Origin: an uncultured Romboutsia sp.
GTDB taxonomy: Bacteria; Bacillota; Clostridia; Peptostreptococcales; Peptostreptococcaceae
Assembly (NCBI GenBank): GCA_904418825.1
Contig: CAJFPU010000009.1
Location: forward strand, 1-33,754
Direction: 5' to 3'
DNA: 33,754 nucleotides
The notes below the pieces were generated by a model. The model was not told the origin of the DNA and searched no databases. It saw only the letters and a program-made list of their open reading frames with translations. Within the stretch, counting starts at the first letter, position 1. Each line of letters starts with the position of its first letter. The translations under genes were made by a program, and so were the position numbers. Below, one piece after another: positions 8,357 through 16,387 of this stretch.

Positions 8357-10312
8357 ATGAAAAATATTGAAAAAGAGCTTAAATATTTAAAAGTATTATC
8401 AAAACAATATCCAAGTATATCAAAAGCGAGTACAGAGATTATAAACTTAGAAGCTATTCTTAACCTTCCTAAAGGAACAGAACATTTTATAAGTGATATA
8501 CATGGAGAGTATGAACAATTTGTACATATACTTAAAAATGGATCAGGAGTTATAAAGAGAAAAATAGAAGAATTATTTTCAAATAGTATAAGAGATAGTG
8601 AAAAAAAGACACTAGCAACTTTAGTATATTATCCTGAGCAAAAATTAGAATTAATAGAAAAAGAAGAAGATAATATAGATGATTTTTATAGAATATATAT
8701 ATATAGATTAGTTGAGCTATGTAAATATGCATCAAGCAAGTATACTAAATCTAAAGTAAGAAAGCTTCTTCCAGAAGATTTTAAATATATAATAGAGGAA
8801 CTTTTAAATGAAAATGTAGAACAAGTACATAAACAAAACTATTATAAAAGTATAGTAGAGACTATTATAAGTATAGATAGAGCAAAAGAATTTATAATAG
8901 CTATATCTAAAGTTATACAAAAGTTAGTTGTAGATAGACTTCACATAGTTGGAGATATATATGATAGAGGTCCTAGACCGGATATAGTTATAGATACATT
9001 GATGGATTATCATTCAGTAGATGTACAATGGGGAAATCATGATATATTATGGATGGGTGCAGCAAGTGGAGAAAAAACTTGCATAGCAAATGCTCTTAGA
9101 ATATCTGCTAGATATTCTAATTTAGATATTATAGAAGATATATATGGAATAAATATATTGCCACTTGCAACATTTTCATTAGAAACTTATAAAGATGATC
9201 CTTGTACATGCTTCATGCCAAAAGGAGAAGAAATATCTACTAAACAAAAATCTCTAGTAGCAAAAATGCATAAGGCAATAAGTATTATACAATTTAAACT
9301 TGAAGGTGAAATAATTAATAGAAGACCTGAATTTGAAATGAATCATAGATTGCTTTTAAATAAAATAAATTATGATGAAGGTACTATAAATATAAAGGGA
9401 AAAGATTATAAATTAAAAGATAATAATTTCCCTACTATTGATAAAAATAATCCTTATAAATTAACTAAAGAAGAAAAAATCGTAATTGAAAAATTAGTTT
9501 CTTCATTTAAAAATAGTGAAAAATTACAAAAACATGTATCATTTTTATTTTCGAAAGGAAGTATCTATTTAGTTTCTAATGGAAATTTATTAATACATGG
9601 ATGTGTACCTTTAAATGAAGATAAGAGTTTTATGAAAATGAAACTTCAAGGTAAAGAATATAGAGGTAGAGAATTAATGGACAAAATGGAGACTCTATCA
9701 AGAGAAGGATATTTCTTTAAAGATAAAACAAAACAAAAACAATATGGAATGGATATTATGTGGTACTTATGGACTGGTCAATGTTCTTCTTTATTTGGAA
9801 AAGATGACATGACTACTTTTGAAAGGTATTTTATAGAAGATAAAGAAACTCATAAAGAAAATAAGAATCCATACTTTACATTAAGAGAAGATGAAGATAT
9901 CTGTAACAAAATATTTGATGAATTTGGATTAGATATAAATGAATCTCATATAATAAATGGACATGTTCCAGTTGAAAGTAAAAATGGAGAAAGTCCTATC
10001 AAATCAAATGGAAGGGTAATAGCTATAGATGGAGGATTTTCAAGAGCGTATCAAAAGAAAACTGGTATAGCTGGATATACTTTAATATATAACTCACAAA
10101 ATTTACAGTTGATATCTCATGAACCTTTTACATCAACTGAAGAAGCTATAGTAAATGAAAGTGATATATTATCAACTACAATGTTGGTAGAGCATAAATT
10201 AAGTAGAAAAACTGTAAAAGATACTGATGCAGGAAAAAAATTATTAGATGAAGTAAAAGATTTAAAATTACTTTTAATGGCATATAAAAAAGGTATTATA
10301 AAAGAAGTATAA
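8357..10312 (+). CDS. fbp: Fructose-1,6-bisphosphatase class III
   Basis: It removes phosphate from fructose-1,6-bisphosphate to give fructose-6-phosphate, the committing step of gluconeogenesis in Firmicutes. The 651-residue protein has the metallophosphoesterase pattern of class [13 protein letters not shown] near residue 45, [12 protein letters not shown] near 195, [11 protein letters not shown] near 223 and INGHVPV near 532. Length agrees with B. subtilis Fbp (about 670). GGAGG at 8346-8350 fixes the start. It is monocistronic by layout: a terminator precedes it, and a new promoter begins just after its stop. A small inverted repeat (8328-8333 with 8338-8343) abuts the ribosome site and may tune translation (weak inference). 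Confidence 0.95.
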   Translation: MKNIEKELKYLKVLSKQYPSISKASTEIINLEAILNLPKGTEHFISDIHGEYEQFVHILKNGSGVIKRKIEELFSNSIRDSEKKTLATLVYYPEQKLELIEKEEDNIDDFYRIYIYRLVELCKYASSKYTKSKVRKLLPEDFKYIIEELLNENVEQVHKQNYYKSIVETIISIDRAKEFIIAISKVIQKLVVDRLHIVGDIYDRGPRPDIVIDTLMDYHSVDVQWGNHDILWMGAASGEKTCIANALRISARYSNLDIIEDIYGINILPLATFSLETYKDDPCTCFMPKGEEISTKQKSLVAKMHKAISIIQFKLEGEIINRRPEFEMNHRLLLNKINYDEGTINIKGKDYKLKDNNFPTIDKNNPYKLTKEEKIVIEKLVSSFKNSEKLQKHVSFLFSKGSIYLVSNGNLLIHGCVPLNEDKSFMKMKLQGKEYRGRELMDKMETLSREGYFFKDKTKQKQYGMDIMWYLWTGQCSSLFGKDDMTTFERYFIEDKETHKENKNPYFTLREDEDICNKIFDEFGLDINESHIINGHVPVESKNGESPIKSNGRVIAIDGGFSRAYQKKTGIAGYTLIYNSQNLQLISHEPFTSTEEAIVNESDILSTTMLVEHKLSRKTVKDTDAGKKLLDEVKDLKLLLMAYKKGIIKEV

Positions 10313-10341
10313 TTTAGGTAGGAAATTGTTTTTTATGACTA

Positions 10342-10370
10342 TTGACATGAAAATATAATTAATATAAAAT
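10342..10370 (+). promoter_or_regulatory. Promoter of the PTS antiterminator operon
   Basis: A perfect TTGACA at 10342-10347 and TAAAAT at 10365-10370, 17 bases apart, place the transcript start about 35 bases before the antiterminator target RNA, the normal layout for such operons. Confidence 0.6.
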
Positions 10371-10413
10371 AATAAATATAATTAAAAATATCTATTTATT
10401 ATTTTAATAAAAT

Positions 10414-10442
10414 GGATTGTTACTGATAGAGCAGGCAATACC
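10414..10442 (+). promoter_or_regulatory. RNA antiterminator (RAT) upstream of the glcT-like gene, LicT/SacT class
   Basis: The 29-base element starts GGATTGTTACTG and ends GCAGGCAATACC, which is the classic target bound by BglG/LicT-family proteins. Its last three bases are the first of the terminator's left arm, so protein-bound RAT and terminator exclude each other. The sequence class is that of bgl/sac operons rather than that of ptsG. Confidence 0.88.
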
Positions 10443-10490
10443 TAAGTTAAGGAGTATTTTTTGTACCTTAATTTAGGTATTTTTATTTTT
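10440..10490 (+). terminator. RAT-controlled leader terminator ahead of the glcT-like gene
   Basis: ACCTAAGTTAAGG (10440-10452) pairs with CCTTAATTTAGGT (10466-10478, one G-T or mismatch pair inside), followed by a T-rich run to 10490. It overlaps the RAT by three bases and should stop transcription unless the antiterminator protein is active. Confidence 0.85.
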
Positions 10491-10505
10491 AGGGGGCTAG
10501 AGAAA

Positions 10506-11357
10506 ATGGTGACCATAAAGAAAATATACAACAATAATGTTATTTTAGCACTTGAAAATGGTAGTAAGAAAGAAGTAATCTTAACAGGATGTGGGATTGG
10601 ATTTAAAAAGAAGCCAAATGATATTGTTGATGAAAATAAAATTGAAAAGAAGTTTGTTATACAAGATGAAAGTTTTGAAAGTAAAGTAAATAAATTAGCA
10701 AATGAGATACCAGAAGAGATTTTTGGGGTAAGTAGTACAATAATAGAGTATGCAGAGAAAAAATTAAATACTACATTAGATGAGTATATTTATATATCTT
10801 TAACAGATCATATATCTTTTGCACTAAAAAGATATAAAGAAAATACACCAATAAAAAATGAATTGTTATCTGAGCTTAGAAGAATTCATAAAAAAGAATA
10901 TGAAATAGGAAGATGGGCTCAAGAATATATAAATAAAACTTTTAATGTGAATTTTTCAATAGATGAAGCAGGATTTATAGCTATGCATATTATAAATGCA
11001 AACTATAGAGAATCTACTAATAAATCTTATTTAATGATGAATATAATAAATCAAATACTTGATATAATAAAAAAATATTACGATATAGAATTTATAGAAG
11101 ATGAAATTAATTTTGATAGATTATTAACTCATTTAAAGTTTTTTGCAAAGAGACTTATAGATAAAAAAGAATCTATAGATACTAATAATAGTTTATTAGA
11201 AGTTGTAAAAATACAATATAAAGAAAGTTATAATTGTGCAAAACAAATAAAATCATTTATAGAGGAAAATTATACTTATAAAGTAAATGATGATGAAATA
11301 TTATATTTAATATTACATATAAATCGAGTAGTATCAGTTATAAATTTTAATAAATAA
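10506..11357 (+). CDS. glcT: BglG/LicT-family transcription antiterminator, GlcT-like
   Basis: The protein binds RAT RNA in PTS leaders and prevents termination when sugar is present; PTS phosphorylation of its PRD histidines switches it. The 283 residues show an N-terminal RNA-binding domain (about 1-58, with NNNVILAL and TGCGIGFKKKPND) and two PRDs (about 70-175 and 180-283) holding conserved histidines in LTDHISFAL, MHIINA, THLKFFAKR and LILHINR. The start at 10506 follows AGGGGG at 10491-10496; a longer frame from 10461 would begin inside the terminator and is rejected. The RNA-binding domain looks closer to GlcT than LicT, but its own leader carries a LicT-class RAT, so the exact subtype is open. 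IIA and IICB glucose genes follow. Confidence 0.9.
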   Translation: MVTIKKIYNNNVILALENGSKKEVILTGCGIGFKKKPNDIVDENKIEKKFVIQDESFESKVNKLANEIPEEIFGVSSTIIEYAEKKLNTTLDEYIYISLTDHISFALKRYKENTPIKNELLSELRRIHKKEYEIGRWAQEYINKTFNVNFSIDEAGFIAMHIINANYRESTNKSYLMMNIINQILDIIKKYYDIEFIEDEINFDRLLTHLKFFAKRLIDKKESIDTNNSLLEVVKIQYKESYNCAKQIKSFIEENYTYKVNDDEILYLILHINRVVSVINFNK

Positions 11358-11431
11358 GCATTATAAAGTTATGTATAGTGTTTAATTTAATATAATATAT
11401 TATAAATAATAATTAAAAGGAGATAAATAAT

Positions 11432-11935
11432 ATGAGTTTTTTTAAAAATTTATTCAAAGGAAAAAAAGAACAAGATGTAAAAAAAGAACAAATAGTACCA
11501 TTAACTAATGGAGAATTAGTTAATATATCTCAAGTTCCAGATGAAGTTTTCTCAAGTAAAATGATGGGTGATGGATTTGCTATGAAAACAAAAGATGGAA
11601 TAATAGTATCACCAGTAGAAGGAACAATAGTAACAGTATTCCCAACTAAGCATGCTGTAACTATAAACTCTGTAGATGGAAGAGAAGTACTAATACATTT
11701 AGGTGTAGATACAGTTTCTTTAAAAGGTGAAGGATTTGAAACTTTCGTACAAGAAAATCAAGAAGTTAAAGTTGGAGATAAGTTAGTTAAAATGGATGTA
11801 GAATTTATAGAAAAGAATGCAAAATCTTCAATGCCAATAGTAGTATTTACTAATTTATCAGAAGGAGAATCAGTTAAATTAGTAGAAGGAGAAGTTAAAG
11901 CAGGAGAATTAAATAAGATAGAAATTGTAAAATAA
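11432..11935 (+). CDS. crr: PTS glucose-type IIA component
   Basis: The soluble IIA protein carries phosphate from HPr to the IIB domain of the glucose permease. The 167 residues hold the family's two active-site histidines, His74 (PTKHAV) and phosphoacceptor His89 (LIHLGVDT), and the DGIIVSPVEGTI strand. A Lys/Gln-rich stretch of about 20 residues follows a short MSFFKNLF start, like the membrane-touching N-terminus of E. coli IIA-Glc. Here IIA is a separate protein, whereas in Bacillus it is fused to IICB. It lies 74 bases after the antiterminator gene with no clear terminator between, so it is probably in that operon; AAGGAG precedes the start. Confidence 0.94.
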   Translation: MSFFKNLFKGKKEQDVKKEQIVPLTNGELVNISQVPDEVFSSKMMGDGFAMKTKDGIIVSPVEGTIVTVFPTKHAVTINSVDGREVLIHLGVDTVSLKGEGFETFVQENQEVKVGDKLVKMDVEFIEKNAKSSMPIVVFTNLSEGESVKLVEGEVKAGELNKIEIVK

Positions 11936-11942
11936 TACTCCA

Positions 11943-11956
11943 TGAAAATGTTTTCA
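11943..11956 (+). promoter_or_regulatory. cre-like site for CcpA upstream of ptsG
   Basis: TGAAAATGTTTTCA is a perfect palindrome that agrees with the cre consensus TGWAANCGNTNWCA at every fixed base but one, having TG in place of the central CG. It lies directly after the IIA stop and upstream of a TTACAT/TATATT promoter-like pair (11964-11969, 11986-11991), a placement that would suit CcpA control of ptsG. Identification is by consensus only. Confidence 0.45.
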
Positions 11957-12014
11957 AAAAATGTTACATAAAACTTTTAATGTGATATATTTTAAATATA
12001 AAATGAATTCATAT

Positions 12015-12042
12015 AGTGTGTTACTGGTTATGCAGGCATGAG
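12015..12042 (+). promoter_or_regulatory. RNA antiterminator (RAT) upstream of ptsG, GlcT class
   Basis: The element contains GTGTTACTG-like and GCAGGCATGAG blocks, the pattern of the GlcT target in B. subtilis ptsG leaders. Its 3' end enters the left arm of the following terminator. The common core with the first RAT is TGTTACTG and GCAGGCA, but flanks and loop differ. Confidence 0.85.
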
Positions 12043-12091
12043 CTAAATAATTTATAATTACTTTTTTACTATAAATTATTTAGCTTTTTTT
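12041..12091 (+). terminator. RAT-controlled leader terminator ahead of ptsG
   Basis: AGCTAAATAATTTATA at 12041-12056 pairs perfectly over 16 bp with 12070-12085, followed by a run of seven T. It overlaps the RAT end and lies about 90 bases before the ptsG start. Confidence 0.9.
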
Positions 12092-12178
12092 ATTATAATA
12101 ATAGTTATGATAATTAAATAAAATATTAATGTATAACCAGATAATATAAAATTAAAAAATAATAGGGAGGAAAGAGAA

Positions 12179-13837
12179 ATGCTTCAATATTTACAAAGAA
12201 TTGGTAAAGCTATAATGCTTCCAATAGCAGCACTACCGGTTGCAGGTATATTACTTGGAGTTGGGGGATCATTAATAAATATAGCAGCACTTGAAAATGC
12301 ACCAGCTATATACCAACCATTAATTGATTTTGTTAATATTCCAGTAATAACTATAATATTAACAATAATGCAAGGTGTAGGTAATATAGTATTTGGAAAT
12401 TTACCAATATTATTTGCAGTAGGTACTGCAGTAGGTCTTGCTAAGCAAGATAAAGGTACAGCTGCTCTTGCTTCTGTATTTGGTTTCTTAATAATGAATG
12501 AGGTTATAAGTGTATTATTAAGCATAGGTGCTACACCATTAGGTACTTTAATTTCAGGTGATGTACCAGCACAATATACACAATATGTAACTACTACATT
12601 AGGTATATTTACTCTTAACATGTCGGTGTTTGGTGGTATTATAACAGGTATAGTAACATCTACATTACACAATAAATACTATAATATACAATTACCAGCA
12701 GTTATAGGATTCTTCTCTGGATCAAGATTTGTTCCAATAGTAGTATCTTTAGCTATGGCAGTTGTGGGTGCATTACTTGCTTATATATGGCCATTTGTTC
12801 AAGATACAATAGCAGTAATAGCATTATTTGTTAAAAATGCAGGACCAATAGGAACATTTTTATATGGGCTAATAGAAAGAGCTTTAATACCGTTTGGTCT
12901 TCACCATATATTCTATACACCATTTTGGTATGGGTCATTTGTCGATGGGCAAGTATTAATAGATGGAACTTGGCAAACAATTCAAGGTGCTAACTATGCT
13001 TATTTTGCTCAATTAGGGAATATGCAAAGTATAGTTGGTGCAGATGCAAATACTATGTCAACTATAGTTTCTGGAACAACAAGATTTATGGCTGGTAAAT
13101 TCCCATTCATGATGTTTGGACTTCCAGCTGCAGCATTAGCAATGTATCATACAGCTGTTCCTAGTAAGAAAAAAATTGTTGGAAGTTTATTAGTATCAGC
13201 AGCAGTTACAGCTTTCTTAACAGGTATAACTGAACCATTAGAATTTACATTCTTATTTGTTGCACCAGTATTATATGTTGTTCATTGTATAATGGCAGGT
13301 TTATCATTCTTCTTAATGGATATACTTAATGTATTTATAGGTATGACATTCTCAGGAGGATTAATAGACTTTACTTTATTCGGGATACTTCCTGCAGGAG
13401 CTGGAGTTCCAACAAACTGGATAAGAGCAATATTAGTAGGAGCTGGATATTCAGTAGTTTATTACTTCTTATTTAAAACTTTAATAATTAAGTTAAACTT
13501 AAAAACTCCAGGTAGAGAAGGTGAAGATGAAGAAACTAAGCTTTACTCTAAAGCAGATTTCCAAGCTGCTAAAGGTTTAGATGGAAAAGATGAAATAGTA
13601 CAAAAAGCTCCAGAAGTTTTAGCTGCATTAGGTGGAGAAGAAAATGCTATATCAATAGATGCATGTATAACTAGACTTAGAGTTGAAGTTAAAGATAAAT
13701 CAAAAGTAGATAAAGAGAAGTTAAAAGCTTTAGGTGCAGTAGGCGTTGTTGAAGTGGGTAATGGAATACAAGCGATATTTGGTGCTAAAGCAGATGCTTA
13801 TAGACATGAAATAAATAGAATATTAGGAAGAAGCTAA
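12179..13837 (+). CDS. ptsG: PTS glucose-specific IICB permease
   Basis: This membrane protein takes up glucose and phosphorylates it. IIC covers about residues 1-440 with many hydrophobic spans and the glucose-family blocks TTRFMAGKFPFMMFGLPAA and TGITEPLEFTFLFVAP, nearly as in E. coli PtsG. The linker LKTPGRE leads to IIB (about 475-552) with the phosphorylated Cys496 in ACITRLR. No IIA is fused; the separate IIA gene lies upstream. Expression is set by the RAT/terminator switch in its leader and perhaps by CcpA. The ribosome site GGGAGG lies before 12179. Substrate assignment to glucose rests on the close match to PtsG rather than NagE or MalX types. Confidence 0.95.
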   Translation: MLQYLQRIGKAIMLPIAALPVAGILLGVGGSLINIAALENAPAIYQPLIDFVNIPVITIILTIMQGVGNIVFGNLPILFAVGTAVGLAKQDKGTAALASVFGFLIMNEVISVLLSIGATPLGTLISGDVPAQYTQYVTTTLGIFTLNMSVFGGIITGIVTSTLHNKYYNIQLPAVIGFFSGSRFVPIVVSLAMAVVGALLAYIWPFVQDTIAVIALFVKNAGPIGTFLYGLIERALIPFGLHHIFYTPFWYGSFVDGQVLIDGTWQTIQGANYAYFAQLGNMQSIVGADANTMSTIVSGTTRFMAGKFPFMMFGLPAAALAMYHTAVPSKKKIVGSLLVSAAVTAFLTGITEPLEFTFLFVAPVLYVVHCIMAGLSFFLMDILNVFIGMTFSGGLIDFTLFGILPAGAGVPTNWIRAILVGAGYSVVYYFLFKTLIIKLNLKTPGREGEDEETKLYSKADFQAAKGLDGKDEIVQKAPEVLAALGGEENAISIDACITRLRVEVKDKSKVDKEKLKALGAVGVVEVGNGIQAIFGAKADAYRHEINRILGRS

Positions 13838-13841
13838 TATT

Positions 13842-13876
13842 AAAAAGGTATGAAATTTTAAATTTCATACCTTTTT
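13842..13876. terminator. Bidirectional terminator between ptsG and the AraC gene
   Basis: AAAAAGGTATGAAATTT (13842-13858) and its exact complement (13860-13876) form a 17-bp inverted repeat with A and T runs at its ends. The stop codon of the convergent AraC gene overlaps its edge. Confidence 0.85.
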
Positions 13877-14753
13877 AAGTATCTGACATAGAATTTTCAA
13901 AATTATAAGTTTTAGAGTTATAATTACTTGGAGAAACACCATAAGCCTTTTTAAATGCTCTTACAAAACTAGAATAATCATTAAATCCACATTTAGAGCA
14001 TACAGTACTCATACTAAATCCATCAGATATAAGAGACCTTGCAAGTATGAGTCTTTTTTGAATAACATAACTATGAATAGAGCTTCCTATTTGATTTTTG
14101 AATTTTCTCATAAGATAATATTTACTTATAAAAAATTCTGAAGCTATAGTATCTATAGATAAATCATTTTCTAAATTAGAGTTTATATAATTTAAAACGC
14201 CCTCTATTGTTTTATCATATTGAATATCTTCGATATCTCTATTTTTATCGCTATTTAAAAACAATCTATTCATTAAAACCATCAATTGAATAAATAATGA
14301 TTCTTTTAAAATTTCACTTCCAAACTCATTACTATTATCACAGTTTTTTATATCTTGAATTAGATTTTTTATATTTTCAATTGATTTCATATTTAATCTA
14401 AGTAGATTATAATTATTTTTCATTGCTTCTTCAAAGCATTTAAGTAAATTATTATTACCCTGAGCATATTTTGCAATGAAATCAGGATTTAGCCAAATAA
14501 CTATACGCTCATAGTACTTATCAGCGTTTACCACTGGTTTATGAATTTCATTTTTATTTACAAATAAAATATCCCAAGGTTTTAGGATATAAGATTTGCC
14601 TTCTATATAATAAGTTAAATCTCCATCAATTAAAATGACTATTTTACTAAAATCATGATGATGATATTCAAATTTAATATCTTTCTTATCTTTTATATGG
14701 AATATTTTAAAATTATCATTTAAGTAACCAATTTTATTAGTTATATCTTTCAT
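13875..14753 (-). CDS. AraC-family transcriptional regulator with cupin sensor domain
   Basis: The 292-residue protein has an N-terminal cupin-like ligand domain (about 20-150, with FEYHHHDFSKIVILIDGD and KPWDILFVNKNEIHKP) and a C-terminal double helix-turn-helix (about 185-285, with IASEFFISKYYLMRKFK and CGFNDYSSFVRAFKKAYGVSPSNY). Such proteins usually activate sugar or stress genes. It is convergent to ptsG and divergent from murE; the two divergent -35 boxes are only 13 bases apart, so its binding could affect both. AGGTGG precedes the start. The ligand is not predictable from sequence; closeness to ptsG suggests carbon use but this is only position. Confidence 0.9.
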   Translation of the reverse strand: MKDITNKIGYLNDNFKIFHIKDKKDIKFEYHHHDFSKIVILIDGDLTYYIEGKSYILKPWDILFVNKNEIHKPVVNADKYYERIVIWLNPDFIAKYAQGNNNLLKCFEEAMKNNYNLLRLNMKSIENIKNLIQDIKNCDNSNEFGSEILKESLFIQLMVLMNRLFLNSDKNRDIEDIQYDKTIEGVLNYINSNLENDLSIDTIASEFFISKYYLMRKFKNQIGSSIHSYVIQKRLILARSLISDGFSMSTVCSKCGFNDYSSFVRAFKKAYGVSPSNYNSKTYNFENSMSDT

Positions 14754-14775
14754 AGCCCACCTGCCTTTAGATTAA

Positions 14776-14804
14776 ATTATAGAGCATTATTTACAATATA
14801 ACAA
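14776..14804 (-). promoter_or_regulatory. Promoter of the AraC-family gene
   Basis: On the minus strand TTGTTA (plus-strand 14799-14804) and TATAAT (14776-14781) are 17 bases apart, close upstream of the AraC start. Confidence 0.55.
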
Positions 14805-14817
14805 GCATTTTAAACGA

Positions 14818-14846
14818 TTGACATAGTAAATTTTGAACAATATAAT
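14818..14846 (+). promoter_or_regulatory. Perfect-consensus promoter of murE
   Basis: TTGACA at 14818-14823 and TATAAT at 14841-14846 match the sigma-A consensus exactly with the ideal 17-base spacer. It fires away from the AraC promoter, about 70 bases before the murE start. Confidence 0.85.
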
Positions 14847-14913
14847 AAAAGGTATAAAAAAATTAGCTATATAATATATATAAATTAATATAAGTATTTG
14901 GAGGATAAAATAA

Positions 14914-16368
14914 ATGATATTAAATGATTTATTAAATGGATTAGATATAATTAATATAACTGGAAATTTAAATATAGATATAACTAATATAGCATATGAT
15001 TCAAGAAAAGTTGAAGAAAATACTTTATTTATATGTATAAAGGGATTTAATTCAGATGGTCACAAATATATAGAAAGTGCTATAGAAAAAGGTGCTAAAG
15101 CATTTTTAGTACAAGAAGATATAAATATAGAAGGATATACTTTTATAAAAGTAGAAGATACTAGAGCATCTATGGCAAAAGTTGCTGATAATTTTTATGG
15201 TAATCCATCAAGTGAATTAGGTGTTATAGGAGTTACAGGAACTAATGGTAAAACAAGTATAACAACTTTCTTAAGTGAAATATTAAGTTTAAATAATAAA
15301 AAAGTAGGTCTTGTAGGAACTATAAAGATATTTGATGGTGATAAAGAAGTTGAATCTAGTTCAACAACTCCTGAAAGTATAGATTTACAAAAGCATTTTA
15401 GAACTATGGTTGATAATGGATGTGATTACTGTGCGATGGAAGTATCATCTCATTCATTAGTGTTAAATAGAGTAGATGAGACAGAATTCAAATTAGGAAT
15501 ATTTACAAACTTAACTCCAGACCATTTAGATTTTCATAAAGATTTAGAAGATTATAGAAATGCAAAAGAAAAATTATTCCATAAAACAACTACGGCAAAT
15601 ATAATAAACATAGATGATGAAGGTGGAGCTAAGATATATGAAAATATAAAATCTTTAAATATACCTTGCTATACTTATGGAATAGATAATAAAGCAGACT
15701 TTATGGCAAAAGATATAAAGATAGATGCAAGTGGAGTATCTTATACACTAGTAACTCCAACATATGAACAAGAAATATTTGTACCAGTACCAGGTAAATT
15801 TACAGTATATAATACTTTAGCAGTTATAGCAGCTTGTTATATGTTAAATATACCTAAAGAAATAGTTAAAGAAGGTTTAAGAAAAACTAAAGGTGTTGCA
15901 GGAAGATTTGAAACAATAACTAATGATAAAGGAATAAGTGTTATAGTTGACTATGCACATACACCAGATGCCTTAGAAAACATATTAAATACTGCAAAAG
16001 GATTTGCTAAATCTAATATAATAACTGTATTTGGATGTGGTGGAGATAGAGATACAACAAAGAGACCTTTAATGGGAGCAATAGCACAAAGATTATCAGA
16101 TATATGTATAGTAACTTCTGACAATCCAAGAACTGAAGATCCAGAACTTATAATAGAAGATATATTAAAAGGATTAGATAATAATAAAGAAAACTATAAA
16201 GTAGTTATAGATAGAAGAGAAGCTATAAAGGAAGCTATAGAAATGGCTCAAAAAGATGATATAGTAATTATAGCTGGAAAAGGACATGAAAATTATCAAA
16301 TTTTAGGAAAAGTTAAGCATCATTTTGATGATAAAGAGATAGCACAAGAATTTTTAAGCAATAAATAG
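14914..16368 (+). CDS. murE: UDP-MurNAc-tripeptide synthetase, meso-diaminopimelate-adding type
   Basis: MurE adds the third stem-peptide residue to UDP-MurNAc-L-Ala-D-Glu in the cytosol. In the 484 residues the ATP loop GTNGKTS starts at Gly109, the middle domain shows EVSSHSLVLNRV and FTNLTPDHLDFH, and the C-terminal domain shows VDYAHTPDALENIL. The specificity motif DNPR at 403-406 is that of meso-diaminopimelate ligases, not lysine ones. MurE usually sits in the division and cell-wall cluster next to murF; here it is some 14 kb before murF and has its own consensus promoter. Only 19 bases separate it from the following symporter gene, so the two are likely co-transcribed. Confidence 0.95.
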   Translation: MILNDLLNGLDIINITGNLNIDITNIAYDSRKVEENTLFICIKGFNSDGHKYIESAIEKGAKAFLVQEDINIEGYTFIKVEDTRASMAKVADNFYGNPSSELGVIGVTGTNGKTSITTFLSEILSLNNKKVGLVGTIKIFDGDKEVESSSTTPESIDLQKHFRTMVDNGCDYCAMEVSSHSLVLNRVDETEFKLGIFTNLTPDHLDFHKDLEDYRNAKEKLFHKTTTANIINIDDEGGAKIYENIKSLNIPCYTYGIDNKADFMAKDIKIDASGVSYTLVTPTYEQEIFVPVPGKFTVYNTLAVIAACYMLNIPKEIVKEGLRKTKGVAGRFETITNDKGISVIVDYAHTPDALENILNTAKGFAKSNIITVFGCGGDRDTTKRPLMGAIAQRLSDICIVTSDNPRTEDPELIIEDILKGLDNNKENYKVVIDRREAIKEAIEMAQKDDIVIIAGKGHENYQILGKVKHHFDDKEIAQEFLSNK

Positions 16369-16387
16369 AATCAAGGGAGAAAGAAGT

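Noticed and set aside
10461-10505. Longer N-terminus of the antiterminator from ATG 10461.
   Set aside because: It would begin inside the leader terminator hairpin; the ribosome site AGGGGG and family alignment favour 10506.
12184-12672. Antisense open frame of 162 codons inside ptsG.
   Set aside because: Shadow of the IIC coding frame; residue make-up is not that of a real protein and no start signal is present.
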